A stretch of 64,000 nucleotides of DNA from the NCBI GenBank assembly GCA_021771715.1, contig JAETOO010000002.1, forward strand, positions 186,001 through 250,000, written 5' to 3'. The notes under the pieces were generated by a model, which saw only the letters and a program-made list of their open reading frames with translations, was not told the DNA's origin and ran no database searches. The DNA is from Oscillospiraceae bacterium (GTDB lineage Bacteria; Bacillota; Clostridia; Lachnospirales; Lachnospiraceae). The position numbers and the translations under genes are program-made. Positions 17,687 through 25,416 of the stretch are shown piece after piece. Each line of letters starts with the position of its first letter. The stretch's first letter is position 1.

Positions 17687-17714
17687 ATTATACCATACAG
17701 CAGCCGCTGGCTGC
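17687..17714 (-). promoter_or_regulatory. Probable promoter and dyad of the alpha-galactosidase gene
   Basis: A minus-strand TATAAT (17687-17692) lies 30 bases upstream of the start codon, and the dyad GCAGCC-GCT-GGCTGC (17700-17714) overlaps where the -35 box should be. The -35 match itself is poor, as expected for an activator-dependent promoter. Confidence 0.5.
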
Positions 17715-17734
17715 AATCCTGTCAAAAATCAAAC

Positions 17735-18457
17735 TTAAAAAGGAAAGGCATCCGAAGCTTGATCAATGGAAATTCCCAATTTTTCAAAAAACACTGCCAT
17801 GTTGCAATATCTCTTTAAGGAATTTCCGTTTTCCATAATAAATTTCCATGTCTCTTCATAAGTACCCGAAACATAAAATGGCGCTTCATATAGCAGGCGC
17901 AAAAAATCTGTCGGCTGCTCACTGTACCGATCCGCTATTTCAAATGCCAGATCTTCCTTTTCCTCATCAGTCAGATCCCGCGAGATATCATGCAGCACAT
18001 GCTCTATGTTTCTGGAAAAGTAATAAATCTCATAAGGATAATTCGCCACGCTTTCAGACTGCGCCAAATGATACACGATGGCGCGCTTACTGATATTTCT
18101 GCGGATCAGACGGTCCAGATCCTTTGCTTCAATATGAGTCTCAAAATATTCTGTTTTTCCGGTAGAGGACTGCCTGACCTGAGAACGGGGAATAAAAGCA
18201 CCATCTGTATCAATTATCTGGACCACTTTTAAAATATCACTTTTCCTGATAAACGGATTCTTTTCCAGATAGTTTTCTATCTCTTTTTCAATCCTATCCT
18301 CAATATACTTTACGGTCATATTCTCGTCCGCCGTAATATCGGTATGCAGGACATCAAACTCTATGTCCTGTTCTTTCACTAACCTTGAATAGATCAGTGC
18401 CAGGCAGTCCTCATCTGTCGGTCCTTCTACAAGGAGCAGGATAATCTTTTTAGCCAT
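17735..18457 (-). CDS. TOPRIM-domain protein, partner of the AAA ATPase (defence-like)
   Basis: This 240-residue soluble protein opens with a TOPRIM-like core: ILLLVEGPTDEDCLALIY puts the catalytic-type Glu at residue 11, and VVQIIDTDGAF gives the second acidic pair, Asp83 and Asp85. The rest is helical and has no motif I recognise. The start codon overlaps the end of the AAA gene by 8 bases, so the two are translationally coupled. The AAA-then-TOPRIM arrangement is that of OLD-like, RloA/RloB-like and PARIS (AriA/AriB) anti-phage modules, in which the TOPRIM protein is the nuclease effector. The assignment is by arrangement and motif only. Base composition is clearly AT-richer than the flanking glycan genes. 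Confidence 0.7.
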   Translation of the reverse strand: MAKKIILLLVEGPTDEDCLALIYSRLVKEQDIEFDVLHTDITADENMTVKYIEDRIEKEIENYLEKNPFIRKSDILKVVQIIDTDGAFIPRSQVRQSSTGKTEYFETHIEAKDLDRLIRRNISKRAIVYHLAQSESVANYPYEIYYFSRNIEHVLHDISRDLTDEEKEDLAFEIADRYSEQPTDFLRLLYEAPFYVSGTYEETWKFIMENGNSLKRYCNMAVFFEKLGISIDQASDAFPF

Positions 18458-19841
18458 GTAATCCTACCTTTCCCGCCCTGCGCATTGCCAACTCCATCTC
18501 ATAAATATTTGTCTCATTGTACAGTTTTTCTTTTTGCCCGCCAAGCTTAATACTTCGCAAATAGGACAGCCTCATATTTTGTGTATTCTTGATATAGGCA
18601 GACTTGATATAGCGGTTCTCCGGGTTGACCGTTGTATAAATTAAAAATTCATTATCGAGTACTTCCAGCGGACGCAGATTATGCGAGGTAAAAATCAACT
18701 GACCCTTCGCTTTGTCCTGCATAACCTCTAAGCATTCTCCCAGCAAATACTCATAAACGCCGGAATCCAGCTCATCCACAACAAGACAATAGGATTCCCT
18801 GTTATAGCACGCGACCAGGCTACTGCAAATGGAAATCAATTTCTTTATGCCTGCCGATTCATATAAAAGCGGAATCCTGGCATTTCCACGTGTTGTAATG
18901 ATCTCAAACTGAACTCCATCCTTTCCGTTCTCCATGAGCTTATCAAAAGCATTATAGATTTCCAGCTTCAGATCCGGGATCAGAGATTTCATTACAATGT
19001 TAATCTGCTCAATCGTACCCGACACATAGGGATAAATTGTTTTAGGAACCACATTCACGTCCGTAAGACGCAGCACAATGCCAGATGGTTGCGTCTTCAC
19101 TGCATCCGGCCAGTCAATATTGATCGGTATCGCATCCAGATTCAATGCCAGAAGTGCATAATAAGCATTTTCTATCACAGTAAGATCATATAATCCATAA
19201 GCCTGCAAAATCCCGCTTAAATAGGAAATTTTTTCAATCTCTCCCTTTTCTTTTGCAAAAATATCCTGCGCTCTTTTCGAAAATAGAAATGAGCCCACTT
19301 CTGAAACCTGCTTTTCCTCATTAAAATTCTCTGTCACCTGCCGTGCAATGCCTAACGCCACCATACTTTCTATATCTCTCTCAAAATAACTGAAGTATTT
19401 TAATGGCCGGAATAGCTCCTTTTCACCCTTATGATAATCAAAAACAGGCGTTAATTTTGTCCTCTTTCCTTCGATACAATCGCGCATACTGAGCTTCTCT
19501 TTGCTAATGCAAAAGCTGGATGCCCCGTTTTTCAAAAGCTCTACTTCATATTCCGCGTAGATCACTTGAGCATCCGTTTTTATCTCAAAACAATATCTCA
19601 CATGCGCCGTATCGCTCTCAGAATTTATATAATAAAAAAATGAAGGCGGAATACGTCTTCCTTCAAGCAGGCATTTTAACAGTACCATGCAATCCACCAC
19701 AACGGTCTTGCCGGAACCATTCTGCCCATAGATGCCTAAAATACTTCCTTTTCGGCTTTTTGAAAACTCCAGTTGTCCGTGTTTTACATTCTTTACATGG
19801 TCTATTTCCATTGCAATAAGGCGCACGACCGTCTGTTTCAT
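18450..19841 (-). CDS. AAA ATPase of OLD/AAA_15 type, sensor partner of the TOPRIM protein (defence-like)
   Basis: This 463-residue SMC/ABC-like ATPase has Walker A GQNGSGKT at residues 39-46, a signature-like ESAGIKKLISICSSL near 335-349, Walker B YCLVVDELDSG near 359-369, and an H-loop IFTSHNLRPLE near 387-397. This layout is that of the AAA_15/AAA_21 proteins found in OLD, RloA, Septu and PARIS systems. I chose the ATG at 19841 because GGAGTGGTAAAG precedes it. The frame extends seven codons further without a ribosome site. It is followed, with an 8-base overlap, by the TOPRIM protein. The pair is AT-rich and lies between an alpha-galactosidase gene and a decapitated AraC gene, which suggests insertion by horizontal transfer. 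Confidence 0.75.
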   Translation of the reverse strand: MKQTVVRLIAMEIDHVKNVKHGQLEFSKSRKGSILGIYGQNGSGKTVVVDCMVLLKCLLEGRRIPPSFFYYINSESDTAHVRYCFEIKTDAQVIYAEYEVELLKNGASSFCISKEKLSMRDCIEGKRTKLTPVFDYHKGEKELFRPLKYFSYFERDIESMVALGIARQVTENFNEEKQVSEVGSFLFSKRAQDIFAKEKGEIEKISYLSGILQAYGLYDLTVIENAYYALLALNLDAIPINIDWPDAVKTQPSGIVLRLTDVNVVPKTIYPYVSGTIEQINIVMKSLIPDLKLEIYNAFDKLMENGKDGVQFEIITTRGNARIPLLYESAGIKKLISICSSLVACYNRESYCLVVDELDSGVYEYLLGECLEVMQDKAKGQLIFTSHNLRPLEVLDNEFLIYTTVNPENRYIKSAYIKNTQNMRLSYLRSIKLGGQKEKLYNETNIYEMELAMRRAGKVGLHG

Positions 19842-19976
19842 CTTTACCACTCCAAATTTCAAATTTTATTCTATTATATATTATATTTTCCGCTGCGTCA
19901 ATTTTAATTCTGTTTTTGTTAAAAAAAATAACGTTTTTAAGTTTTGAATTGCTATTGTGATTGAACAGCCTTGTGA

Positions 19977-20195
19977 TTCTCCTACCTCTTCCATGCCCGG
20001 TTCCGCCAGACGCTGAGCGCCTACATCACGGCAGCCCGTATCGACAAAGCAAAGGAGCTGCTATGGAACTCCTCTCTCTCGCTGAATGAGATCAGCGAGC
20101 AGATCGGTTTTTCCAGCAGCTCCTATTTTCACAGACAGTTCAAAAAGCTTACAGGACAGACCCCGCAGCAATACCGCGGAGCCAGGAAACCATGA
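19977..20195 (+). pseudogene. AraC-family regulator remnant: C-terminal helix-turn-helix domain only
   Basis: One frame reads FSYLFHARFRQTLSAYITA, RIDKAKELLWNSSLSLNE, ISEQIGFSSSSYFHRQFKK and LTGQTPQQYRGARKP, then TGA. This is the second half of an AraC/XylS DNA-binding domain, including the hallmark GFSSSSYFHRQFKKLTGQTPQQYR. A stop codon lies directly upstream (19974-19976), no start is available, and the sequence before it is AT-rich. The effector domain and first helix-turn-helix are therefore missing. The GC-rich composition matches the glycan genes rather than the adjacent AAA-TOPRIM pair. It is probably the former divergent regulator of the alpha-galactosidase gene. Confidence 0.85.
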
Positions 20196-20198
20196 GGG

Positions 20199-21587
20199 TC
20201 AGGCCTCGTTTCCCGGGAACTTCGGGATGCCGTCGAAGCCGGCCTGCAGCTCTGCGTCGGTCGGGATGTAGTCGCTCATCTCGCCATTGTTGTACTTCTC
20301 ATACGCCACCATGTCAAAGTAGCCGGTGCCGGTCAGGCCGAACACGATGGTCTTCTCCTCGCCCGTCTCCTTACACCACAGCGCCTCGTCGATCGCCGCG
20401 CGGATCGCGTGTGAGCTCTCCGGCGCCGGGAGGATCCCCTCGATGCGGGCGAACAGCTCTGCCGCCTCGAAGACTGCGGTCTGCTCGACGGAGCGCGCCT
20501 CCATGTAGCCGTCCGCGTACAGCTGGGAGAGGATCGAGCTCATCCCGTGGTAGCGCAGGCCGCCTGCATGGTTCGCGGACGGAATGAAACCGCTGCCTAA
20601 GGTGTACATCTTCGCGAGCGGCGTCACCATCCCGGTGTCACAGAAATCATACACGTACTTTCCTCTCGTGAGGCTCGGGCACGATGCCGGCTCCACCGCG
20701 ATGAACCGGTAATCCTTCTCCCCGCGCAGCTTCTCGCCCATGAACGGGGAGATCAGGCCGCCAAGGTTCGAGCCGCCGCCCGCGCAGCCGATGATGATGT
20801 CCGGCGTGACGCCGTACTTGTCGAGCGCCGCCTTCGTCTCAAGGCCGATAATCGACTGGTGCAGCAGCACCTGGTTCAGCACACTGCCCAGCACGTAGCG
20901 GTAGCCCTCGCGCGACGTCGCGCACTCCACCGCCTCGGAAATCGCACAGCCAAGGCTGCCCGTCGTCCCCGGATGCTCCGCGAGGATCTTTCTGCCCACC
21001 TGCGTCGTCTCGGACGGGGACGGCGTCACCTGCGCGCCGTACGTCCGCATCACCTCGCGGCGGAACGGCTTCTGCTCGTAGGAGCACTTCACCATGTACA
21101 CGCGGCAGTCCAGGCCGAGGTATGCGCACGCCATCGAGAGCGCCGTGCCCCACTGTCCGGCGCCGGTCTCCGTCGTCACGCCCGTCAGGCCCTGCTGCTT
21201 CGCGTAGTACGCCTGCGCGATCGCCGAGTTCAGCTTGTGGCTGCCGCTCGTATTGTTGCCCTCGAATTTGTAGTAGATCTTCGCCGGCGTCTGCAGCTTC
21301 TCCTCGAGGCAGTACGCGCGCACCAGCGGCGACGGGCGGTACATCTTGTAAAAATCGCGGATCTCCTGCGGGATCGGGATCAGGCGGTTCTCATTGTCGA
21401 GCTCCTGCTTCACCAGCTCCTCGCAGAACACCGCGCCCAGCTCCTCGGCTGTCATCGGCTCGAGCGTGCCCGGGTTCAGAAGCGGCGCAGGCTTGTTCTT
21501 CATATCCGCCCGGACATTGTACCACGCCTGCGGCAGCTCGCTCTCGTCAAGGTAAATTTTGTAGGGGATCTTCTTCTCTTCACTCAT
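20199..21587 (-). CDS. trpB: TrpB-like pyridoxal-phosphate enzyme (tryptophan synthase beta chain, TrpB2 type)
   Basis: This 462-residue PLP enzyme of the TrpB2/TrpB-related subgroup condenses indole with serine (or salvages indole) to make tryptophan. The PLP lysine is in EGNNTSGSHKLNSAIAQAYY (about 106-125). A glycine-rich phosphate-binding loop IIGCAGGGSNLGG follows near 267-279. An N-terminal extension and overall length of about 450-460 residues separate this subgroup from classical TrpB (about 400). No trpA is adjacent, which is also typical. I chose the ATG at 21587, with AGGAGAGG upstream. The frame continues 43 codons into the leader without support. A tryptophan-type T-box leader precedes it, supporting the tryptophan assignment. 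Confidence 0.92.
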   Translation of the reverse strand: MSEEKKIPYKIYLDESELPQAWYNVRADMKNKPAPLLNPGTLEPMTAEELGAVFCEELVKQELDNENRLIPIPQEIRDFYKMYRPSPLVRAYCLEEKLQTPAKIYYKFEGNNTSGSHKLNSAIAQAYYAKQQGLTGVTTETGAGQWGTALSMACAYLGLDCRVYMVKCSYEQKPFRREVMRTYGAQVTPSPSETTQVGRKILAEHPGTTGSLGCAISEAVECATSREGYRYVLGSVLNQVLLHQSIIGLETKAALDKYGVTPDIIIGCAGGGSNLGGLISPFMGEKLRGEKDYRFIAVEPASCPSLTRGKYVYDFCDTGMVTPLAKMYTLGSGFIPSANHAGGLRYHGMSSILSQLYADGYMEARSVEQTAVFEAAELFARIEGILPAPESSHAIRAAIDEALWCKETGEEKTIVFGLTGTGYFDMVAYEKYNNGEMSDYIPTDAELQAGFDGIPKFPGNEA

Positions 21588-21614
21588 AATGGACCTCTCC
21601 TCTTCTAAACTTGT

Positions 21615-21656
21615 GAGGGTGCTGCAAAATTGCTGACAGCGTTTTGCGGCATCCTC
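21615..21656. repeat. Short GAGGGTG-family hairpin between the T-box terminator and trpB
   Basis: The arms GAGGGTGCTGCAAAA (21615-21629) and TTTTGCGGCATCCTC (21642-21656) pair over 15 positions with wobble pairs, and the loop can form a smaller GCTGACAGC hairpin. There is no U-tract in either direction. It lies in the untranslated region 28 bases before the trpB start codon and belongs to the same arm-sequence family as the elements at 7303, 15263, 25840 and 59291. Confidence 0.65.
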
Positions 21657-21694
21657 CGCCATGTGGAGACGGCGCTTCGCCGAACCGAGACTGC

Positions 21695-21991
21695 AAAAAA
21701 GCCCCTGTCCCCACAATCTACGACTGCTTGCAGGGACAAGAGCTCTGATTACTCCTGCGGTGCCACCCGGCTTGGTATAAAATACCCACTCAATGCATAC
21801 GGTTCATATGCGGAATTTGGTAACGGAGTCTTCGTCTCCGGCTCGCATACTGTCTGCACAGGCTGCCTGCGCTTCGTTCTGCTCGCCCTCGAAAGTCCAT
21901 TCGCCTCTGTTCTCATCACCGCGCTCCCACCGCCCGCGGCTCTCTGTGCATGAATCAGCAGAGGGTACTCACTCTTTCTCATCGGTTTGTT
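21695..21991 (-). promoter_or_regulatory. T-box leader (tRNA-Trp sensing riboswitch) of trpB2
   Basis: The minus-strand leader contains the T-box antiterminator core GCCGGGTGGCACCGC (21757-21771), which base-pairs with uncharged tRNA ends. An intrinsic terminator follows: AGCTCTTGTCCC pairs with GGGACAGGGGCT over 12 positions, then six U residues, spanning 21695-21744. Upstream, a large stem I region includes the AGTGAGTA and CAGAGAGCC elements and a TGG triplet (21897-21899) in GAATGGACTTT, which is the likely specifier for tryptophan. Uncharged tRNA-Trp would favour read-through and expression of trpB2. Confidence 0.88.
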
Positions 21992-21997
21992 GTAAGA

Positions 21998-22026
21998 TTT
22001 ATACCATACCGCGTGGATCATGTCAA
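21998..22026 (-). promoter_or_regulatory. Promoter of the T-box/trpB2 transcript
   Basis: On the minus strand a consensus -35 TTGACA (22021-22026) is followed 17 bases later by the -10 box TATAAA (21998-22003). Transcription would start near 21991 and run into the T-box leader. Confidence 0.8.
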
Positions 22027-22067
22027 CCCATTTATGAATTTTTATACCTATTTATTTATAGCCTCAC

Positions 22068-23564
22068 CTATCTGTAGTAGACAGAATTCCACTTCAGCTC
22101 ATTCTTGAAGCTGCGGATCGTGGTGTCCTTGTCGATGTAGACTGCCTCGATGCCCATCGCTGCCGCCCAGTCGCCCATCTGCTCCGCGGTCAGGTCGTAG
22201 GAGAATGCGGTGTGGTGCGCGCCGCCCGCGAGGATCCATGCCTCTGCGCCGGTCGCAAGATCCGGCTGCGGCGTCCAGAACGCGGTCGCCACCGGAAGCT
22301 TCGGCATCTCCTTCTCCGTCTTCTTGCAGTCCACGTTGTTGATGATCAGGCGGAAGCGGTTGCCCAGGTCGATCAGGGAGGTCGCTACTGCCGGGCCCTC
22401 CTTTGCCGTGAACACCAGACGTGCCGGGTCCTCTCTGTCACCCATCGTCAGCGGGTTGACCTTGATGCTGATCGGGCCGTCCGCGATCGTCGGGCAGACC
22501 TCAAGCATGTGCGCCTCGAGAACGCCCTCCTTGCCCGGGACGAGGTTGTAGGTGTAATCCTCCATGAACGAGGTGCCCTTCGCGTTCGGCGTGTTCTGCG
22601 CCATGATCTTCATCAGACGTACCATCGCCGCCGTCTTCCAGTCGCCCTCGCCGCCGAAGCCGTAGCCCTTCTCCATCAGTCTCTGGATCGCGAGACCCGG
22701 AAGCTGCTTCAGAGAGCCAAGGTCGCCGAAATGCGTCACGATCGCCTGATAATTCTTCTCCTCGAGGAAGCGCTCGAAGCCGATCTCGATCTGCGCCTGC
22801 ACCGCCACATGTCTGCGGAACTCCTTCTCATCTCTGCCCTCGAGCAGGATCTGATATTTGTCGTAATACTCCTCCACCAGCGTGTCCACGTCTGCCTGTC
22901 CGACTGCCGCTACCGCCTCGGCGATCTCGTTCACCGGGTACGCGTCGATCTCCCAGCCGAACTTGATCTGCGCCTCGACCTTGTCGCCCTCGGTCACGGC
23001 CACATTTCTCATGTTGTCCGCGACACGCATCACGCGGATGTGGCTGCTCTCCATGATACCGATCGCCGTCCGCATCCAGGAAGCGATGCGCTCCTGCACC
23101 TTGCGGTCGTTCCAGTGGCCGACGATGACCTTGCGCTCGATGCCCATTCTCGTCACGATATGGCCGTACTCGCGGTCGCCGTGCGCTGCCTGGTTCTCAT
23201 TCATGAAATCCATGTCGATCGTGTCGTACGGGATCTCCTCGTTGAACTGCGTGTGCAGGTGCAGAAGCGGCTTGCGGTACTCCTGCAGGCCGAGGATCCA
23301 GGACTTCGCCGGGGAGAAGGTGTGCATCCAGGTGATGACGCCCGCGCACTCCTCGTCCGCGTTCGCCTCGTTGAACGTGCGGCGGATAACCTCGTTCGTG
23401 ATCAGCGTCGGCTTCCACACGACCTCGTACGGCAGGACGCCCGACGCGTTCAGCTTCTCCACGATGATCTTCGAGTGCTCTGCTACCTTTCTGAGGCACT
23501 CGTCCCCGTACAGATCCTGAGACCCGGTCGCAAACCAGAACTTGTAATTCTTTGCTGCTTTCAT
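22068..23564 (-). CDS. araA: L-arabinose isomerase
   Basis: This 498-residue cytoplasmic enzyme converts L-arabinose to L-ribulose, the first step of bacterial arabinose use, with Mn as cofactor. The N-terminus YKFWFATGSQDLYG is diagnostic. ITWMHTFSPAKSWILGL (about 80-96) and the catalytic Glu region GFGGEGDWKTAAMVRLM (near 303-319), plus the metal-ligand segments SFMEDYTYNLVPG and AHHTAFSYDL, are all present. Length is normal for the family. The ATG at 23564 has an AAAAGGAGAACAACACT ribosome site. It lies 49 bp downstream of araR on the same strand and is probably cotranscribed with it. The ribulokinase and epimerase genes are not in this window. Confidence 0.97.
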   Translation of the reverse strand: MKAAKNYKFWFATGSQDLYGDECLRKVAEHSKIIVEKLNASGVLPYEVVWKPTLITNEVIRRTFNEANADEECAGVITWMHTFSPAKSWILGLQEYRKPLLHLHTQFNEEIPYDTIDMDFMNENQAAHGDREYGHIVTRMGIERKVIVGHWNDRKVQERIASWMRTAIGIMESSHIRVMRVADNMRNVAVTEGDKVEAQIKFGWEIDAYPVNEIAEAVAAVGQADVDTLVEEYYDKYQILLEGRDEKEFRRHVAVQAQIEIGFERFLEEKNYQAIVTHFGDLGSLKQLPGLAIQRLMEKGYGFGGEGDWKTAAMVRLMKIMAQNTPNAKGTSFMEDYTYNLVPGKEGVLEAHMLEVCPTIADGPISIKVNPLTMGDREDPARLVFTAKEGPAVATSLIDLGNRFRLIINNVDCKKTEKEMPKLPVATAFWTPQPDLATGAEAWILAGGAHHTAFSYDLTAEQMGDWAAAMGIEAVYIDKDTTIRSFKNELKWNSVYYR

Positions 23565-23613
23565 AGTGTTGTTCTCCTTTTCTTTGTTTTATAGGAATTT
23601 TTGTGTATCCAGA

Positions 23614-24705
23614 TTAGATTTCTCCATACCGCGCGACGGAGGCACGGATCTCGAGCTGCGGGTCGAACTCGTACGTCGCGTCGAAGCCCGGCGTCCGGAT
23701 CATCTGCAGCATGTTCTCCGCCACCTTCTCCCCGAGCACCTCGAGCGGGTGTGCCACCGAGGTGAGCGGCACAGCGTTCAGCCGCGCGAGCTCTGAATTG
23801 TCGACGCTGATGAGCGAGAGATCCTCGGGAATCCGGATTCCCTGCTCCTCGCACAATCCGGTCACGATGTGGGCAAGCTCGTCATTGTAACAGATGCAGG
23901 CGCTGCACTGCGCCAGGCGCTTCAGGATCCTCGGACTCAGCTGCAGGGAATCCCGCATCTCCTGTGTGTCGATCCAGGAAATCCGCTCCTCCCGCACCGC
24001 CGCGCCCGCCACGCGCATCGCCTCCACGAACCCGGCATACCGGCGCCTGCCCTGCCCGTCGTCCGCCTTGAAGATCCCGCCGATCCGCGTGTGCCCCTGC
24101 GCCAGCAGATACTCGGCGGCGATCCGTCCGACCTGCACGTCATTCATGCTGACGTGCGGGATCGACAGTTCCGGATAGTAGCTGTGAAAAAACAGGATCG
24201 GAATCCCCGCGGACTGCAGCCTGCGGTAATACACGAGATTCGGGTTCGGCAGCGCGCTCATGACCGGCTCGACGATCAGCGGGTCCCTGCTGCCCTCGGC
24301 CAGAAGCCGCTCCAGAAACCGTCGCTCCGTCTCGATGTGGTTGTTCGTGAACATGATCTTCGCACTGTAGCCCGACTTTTCCAAAGTCTTCACCATCGCC
24401 TGCAGTATCCTCGGAAAAATGTAGCCGTCCACATACGTACTGATGATCGTGACCGTCTGGGAGAGCGGCCCGGGACCGCCCGCCGCGACACCGCCCTTCA
24501 CGTAAGTGCCGCTGCCCTGCACGCGCGTCAGAATCCCCTCCTGCTCCAGATTGCCCAGTGCATGGCGCACCGTCTGGCGGCTGATCCCAAAGAGTGCGCT
24601 GATCTCATTCTCCGACTCCAACCGGTCCCCGCCCGAGAGCTCACCGGCCGCTATTCTGTTATGGATCCAGTCCGTTATCTGCTGGTATTTAGCTGCTCTT
24701 CCCAT
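23614..24705 (-). CDS. araR: GntR-type arabinose-responsive repressor (AraR family)
   Basis: This 363-residue repressor has an N-terminal GntR winged helix-turn-helix (residues 1-70, with LESENEISALFGISRQTVRHAL and the wing RVQGSGTYV) fused to a LacI-type periplasmic-binding-like effector domain, the architecture of AraR. The latter contains YLLAQGHTRIGGIFKADDGQ and PEDLSLISVDNSELARL. The position directly before araA supports L-arabinose as inducer. Its own promoter overlaps an AT-rich palindrome (24776-24809), suggesting autoregulation. Length matches AraR (about 360-380). The ATG at 24705 has no strong ribosome site that I can see, so the exact start is slightly uncertain. Confidence 0.9.
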   Translation of the reverse strand: MGRAAKYQQITDWIHNRIAAGELSGGDRLESENEISALFGISRQTVRHALGNLEQEGILTRVQGSGTYVKGGVAAGGPGPLSQTVTIISTYVDGYIFPRILQAMVKTLEKSGYSAKIMFTNNHIETERRFLERLLAEGSRDPLIVEPVMSALPNPNLVYYRRLQSAGIPILFFHSYYPELSIPHVSMNDVQVGRIAAEYLLAQGHTRIGGIFKADDGQGRRRYAGFVEAMRVAGAAVREERISWIDTQEMRDSLQLSPRILKRLAQCSACICYNDELAHIVTGLCEEQGIRIPEDLSLISVDNSELARLNAVPLTSVAHPLEVLGEKVAENMLQMIRTPGFDATYEFDPQLEIRASVARYGEI

Positions 24706-24775
24706 ATCCTGCTTCCTGCTTCCTGCTTCCGTCTGGCAGCGGATTTCCTCGCCGCGCTCGTCCTCTTGTATTCAA

Positions 24776-24809
24776 ACTTGTATATATTTTTAAAAATATA
24801 TGTACAAGT
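24776..24809 (-). promoter_or_regulatory. araR promoter overlapped by a 34-bp palindrome (candidate AraR operator)
   Basis: The outer arms ACTTGTA and TGTACAAGT, with AT-rich inner arms, make a nearly perfect palindrome. Read on the minus strand, it contains -35 TTGTAC (24802-24807) and -10 TATACA (24779-24784) spaced by 17 bases. The TTGTAC/GTACAA half-sites resemble the Bacillus AraR operator core. A second ACTTGTA-like half-site pair occurs near 24950. Confidence 0.65.
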
Positions 24810-24973
24810 CAGAAAAGAACCGATAATGCGCAGAATATCCGCCTTTTTCTATCTTTTTTAACTCTTGTTTCCTTCTTTATTATGGAGGCTGGCATGCGAT
24901 TTGTCAAGTGAAATTTCATTTATTTTTCATTGTTGTATTTAACTTGTATTTTTAAGTTGTGCGTTTATTCTTT

Positions 24974-25169
24974 TTATCTTGTAAAACACATGAGTCCATA
25001 CACGATCACGCATACTGCAAAGCTTGCGACAGTGACCGGCTCCATTCTCTTACCGGGCTCAGCCGGATCCCATTTTTTGATCGCACGGTTCTCGACCAGA
25101 AATCCGATGGTCGCGATCAGTACGCCCAATGAAAATCCCCGTCAGGATCCACGGCGCCCTGCCCATCAT
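24974..25169 (-). pseudogene. Frameshifted small membrane protein gene
   Basis: A GAGGAAGGT ribosome site precedes tandem ATG codons at 25169/25166. The first frame gives MMGRAPWILTGIF. A one-base shift near 25131-25136 is then needed to continue as SLGVLIATIGFLVENRAIKK, WDPAEPGKRMEPVTVASF and AVCVIVYGLMCFTR, then TAA (24974-24976). The joined product would be about 65 residues with two hydrophobic helices. The 196-base span is not a multiple of three. It could be a true pseudogene or a sequencing indel. I do not recognise a function. Confidence 0.65.
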
Positions 25170-25416
25170 ACCTTCCTCTGTAACCTATGATGACGACAGT
25201 CTACCAGAGCTACGCCGCTGCACACTACCAACTATGCGGCAACTTTTGGTTGCATCCGCCGATTTCGACCGGTTTCCGCCTTTTCCGGCACCGTTCTGCA
25301 TCGGTCCTCCACACGCAGGCAACCGCCCCTTCGAATGTAGACATAACCTATAGCCAAAATATAAGTGATACAAAAGACTTTTTCAATAAACAGTTCAGAG
25401 ATGATCCCGCTGCCGG

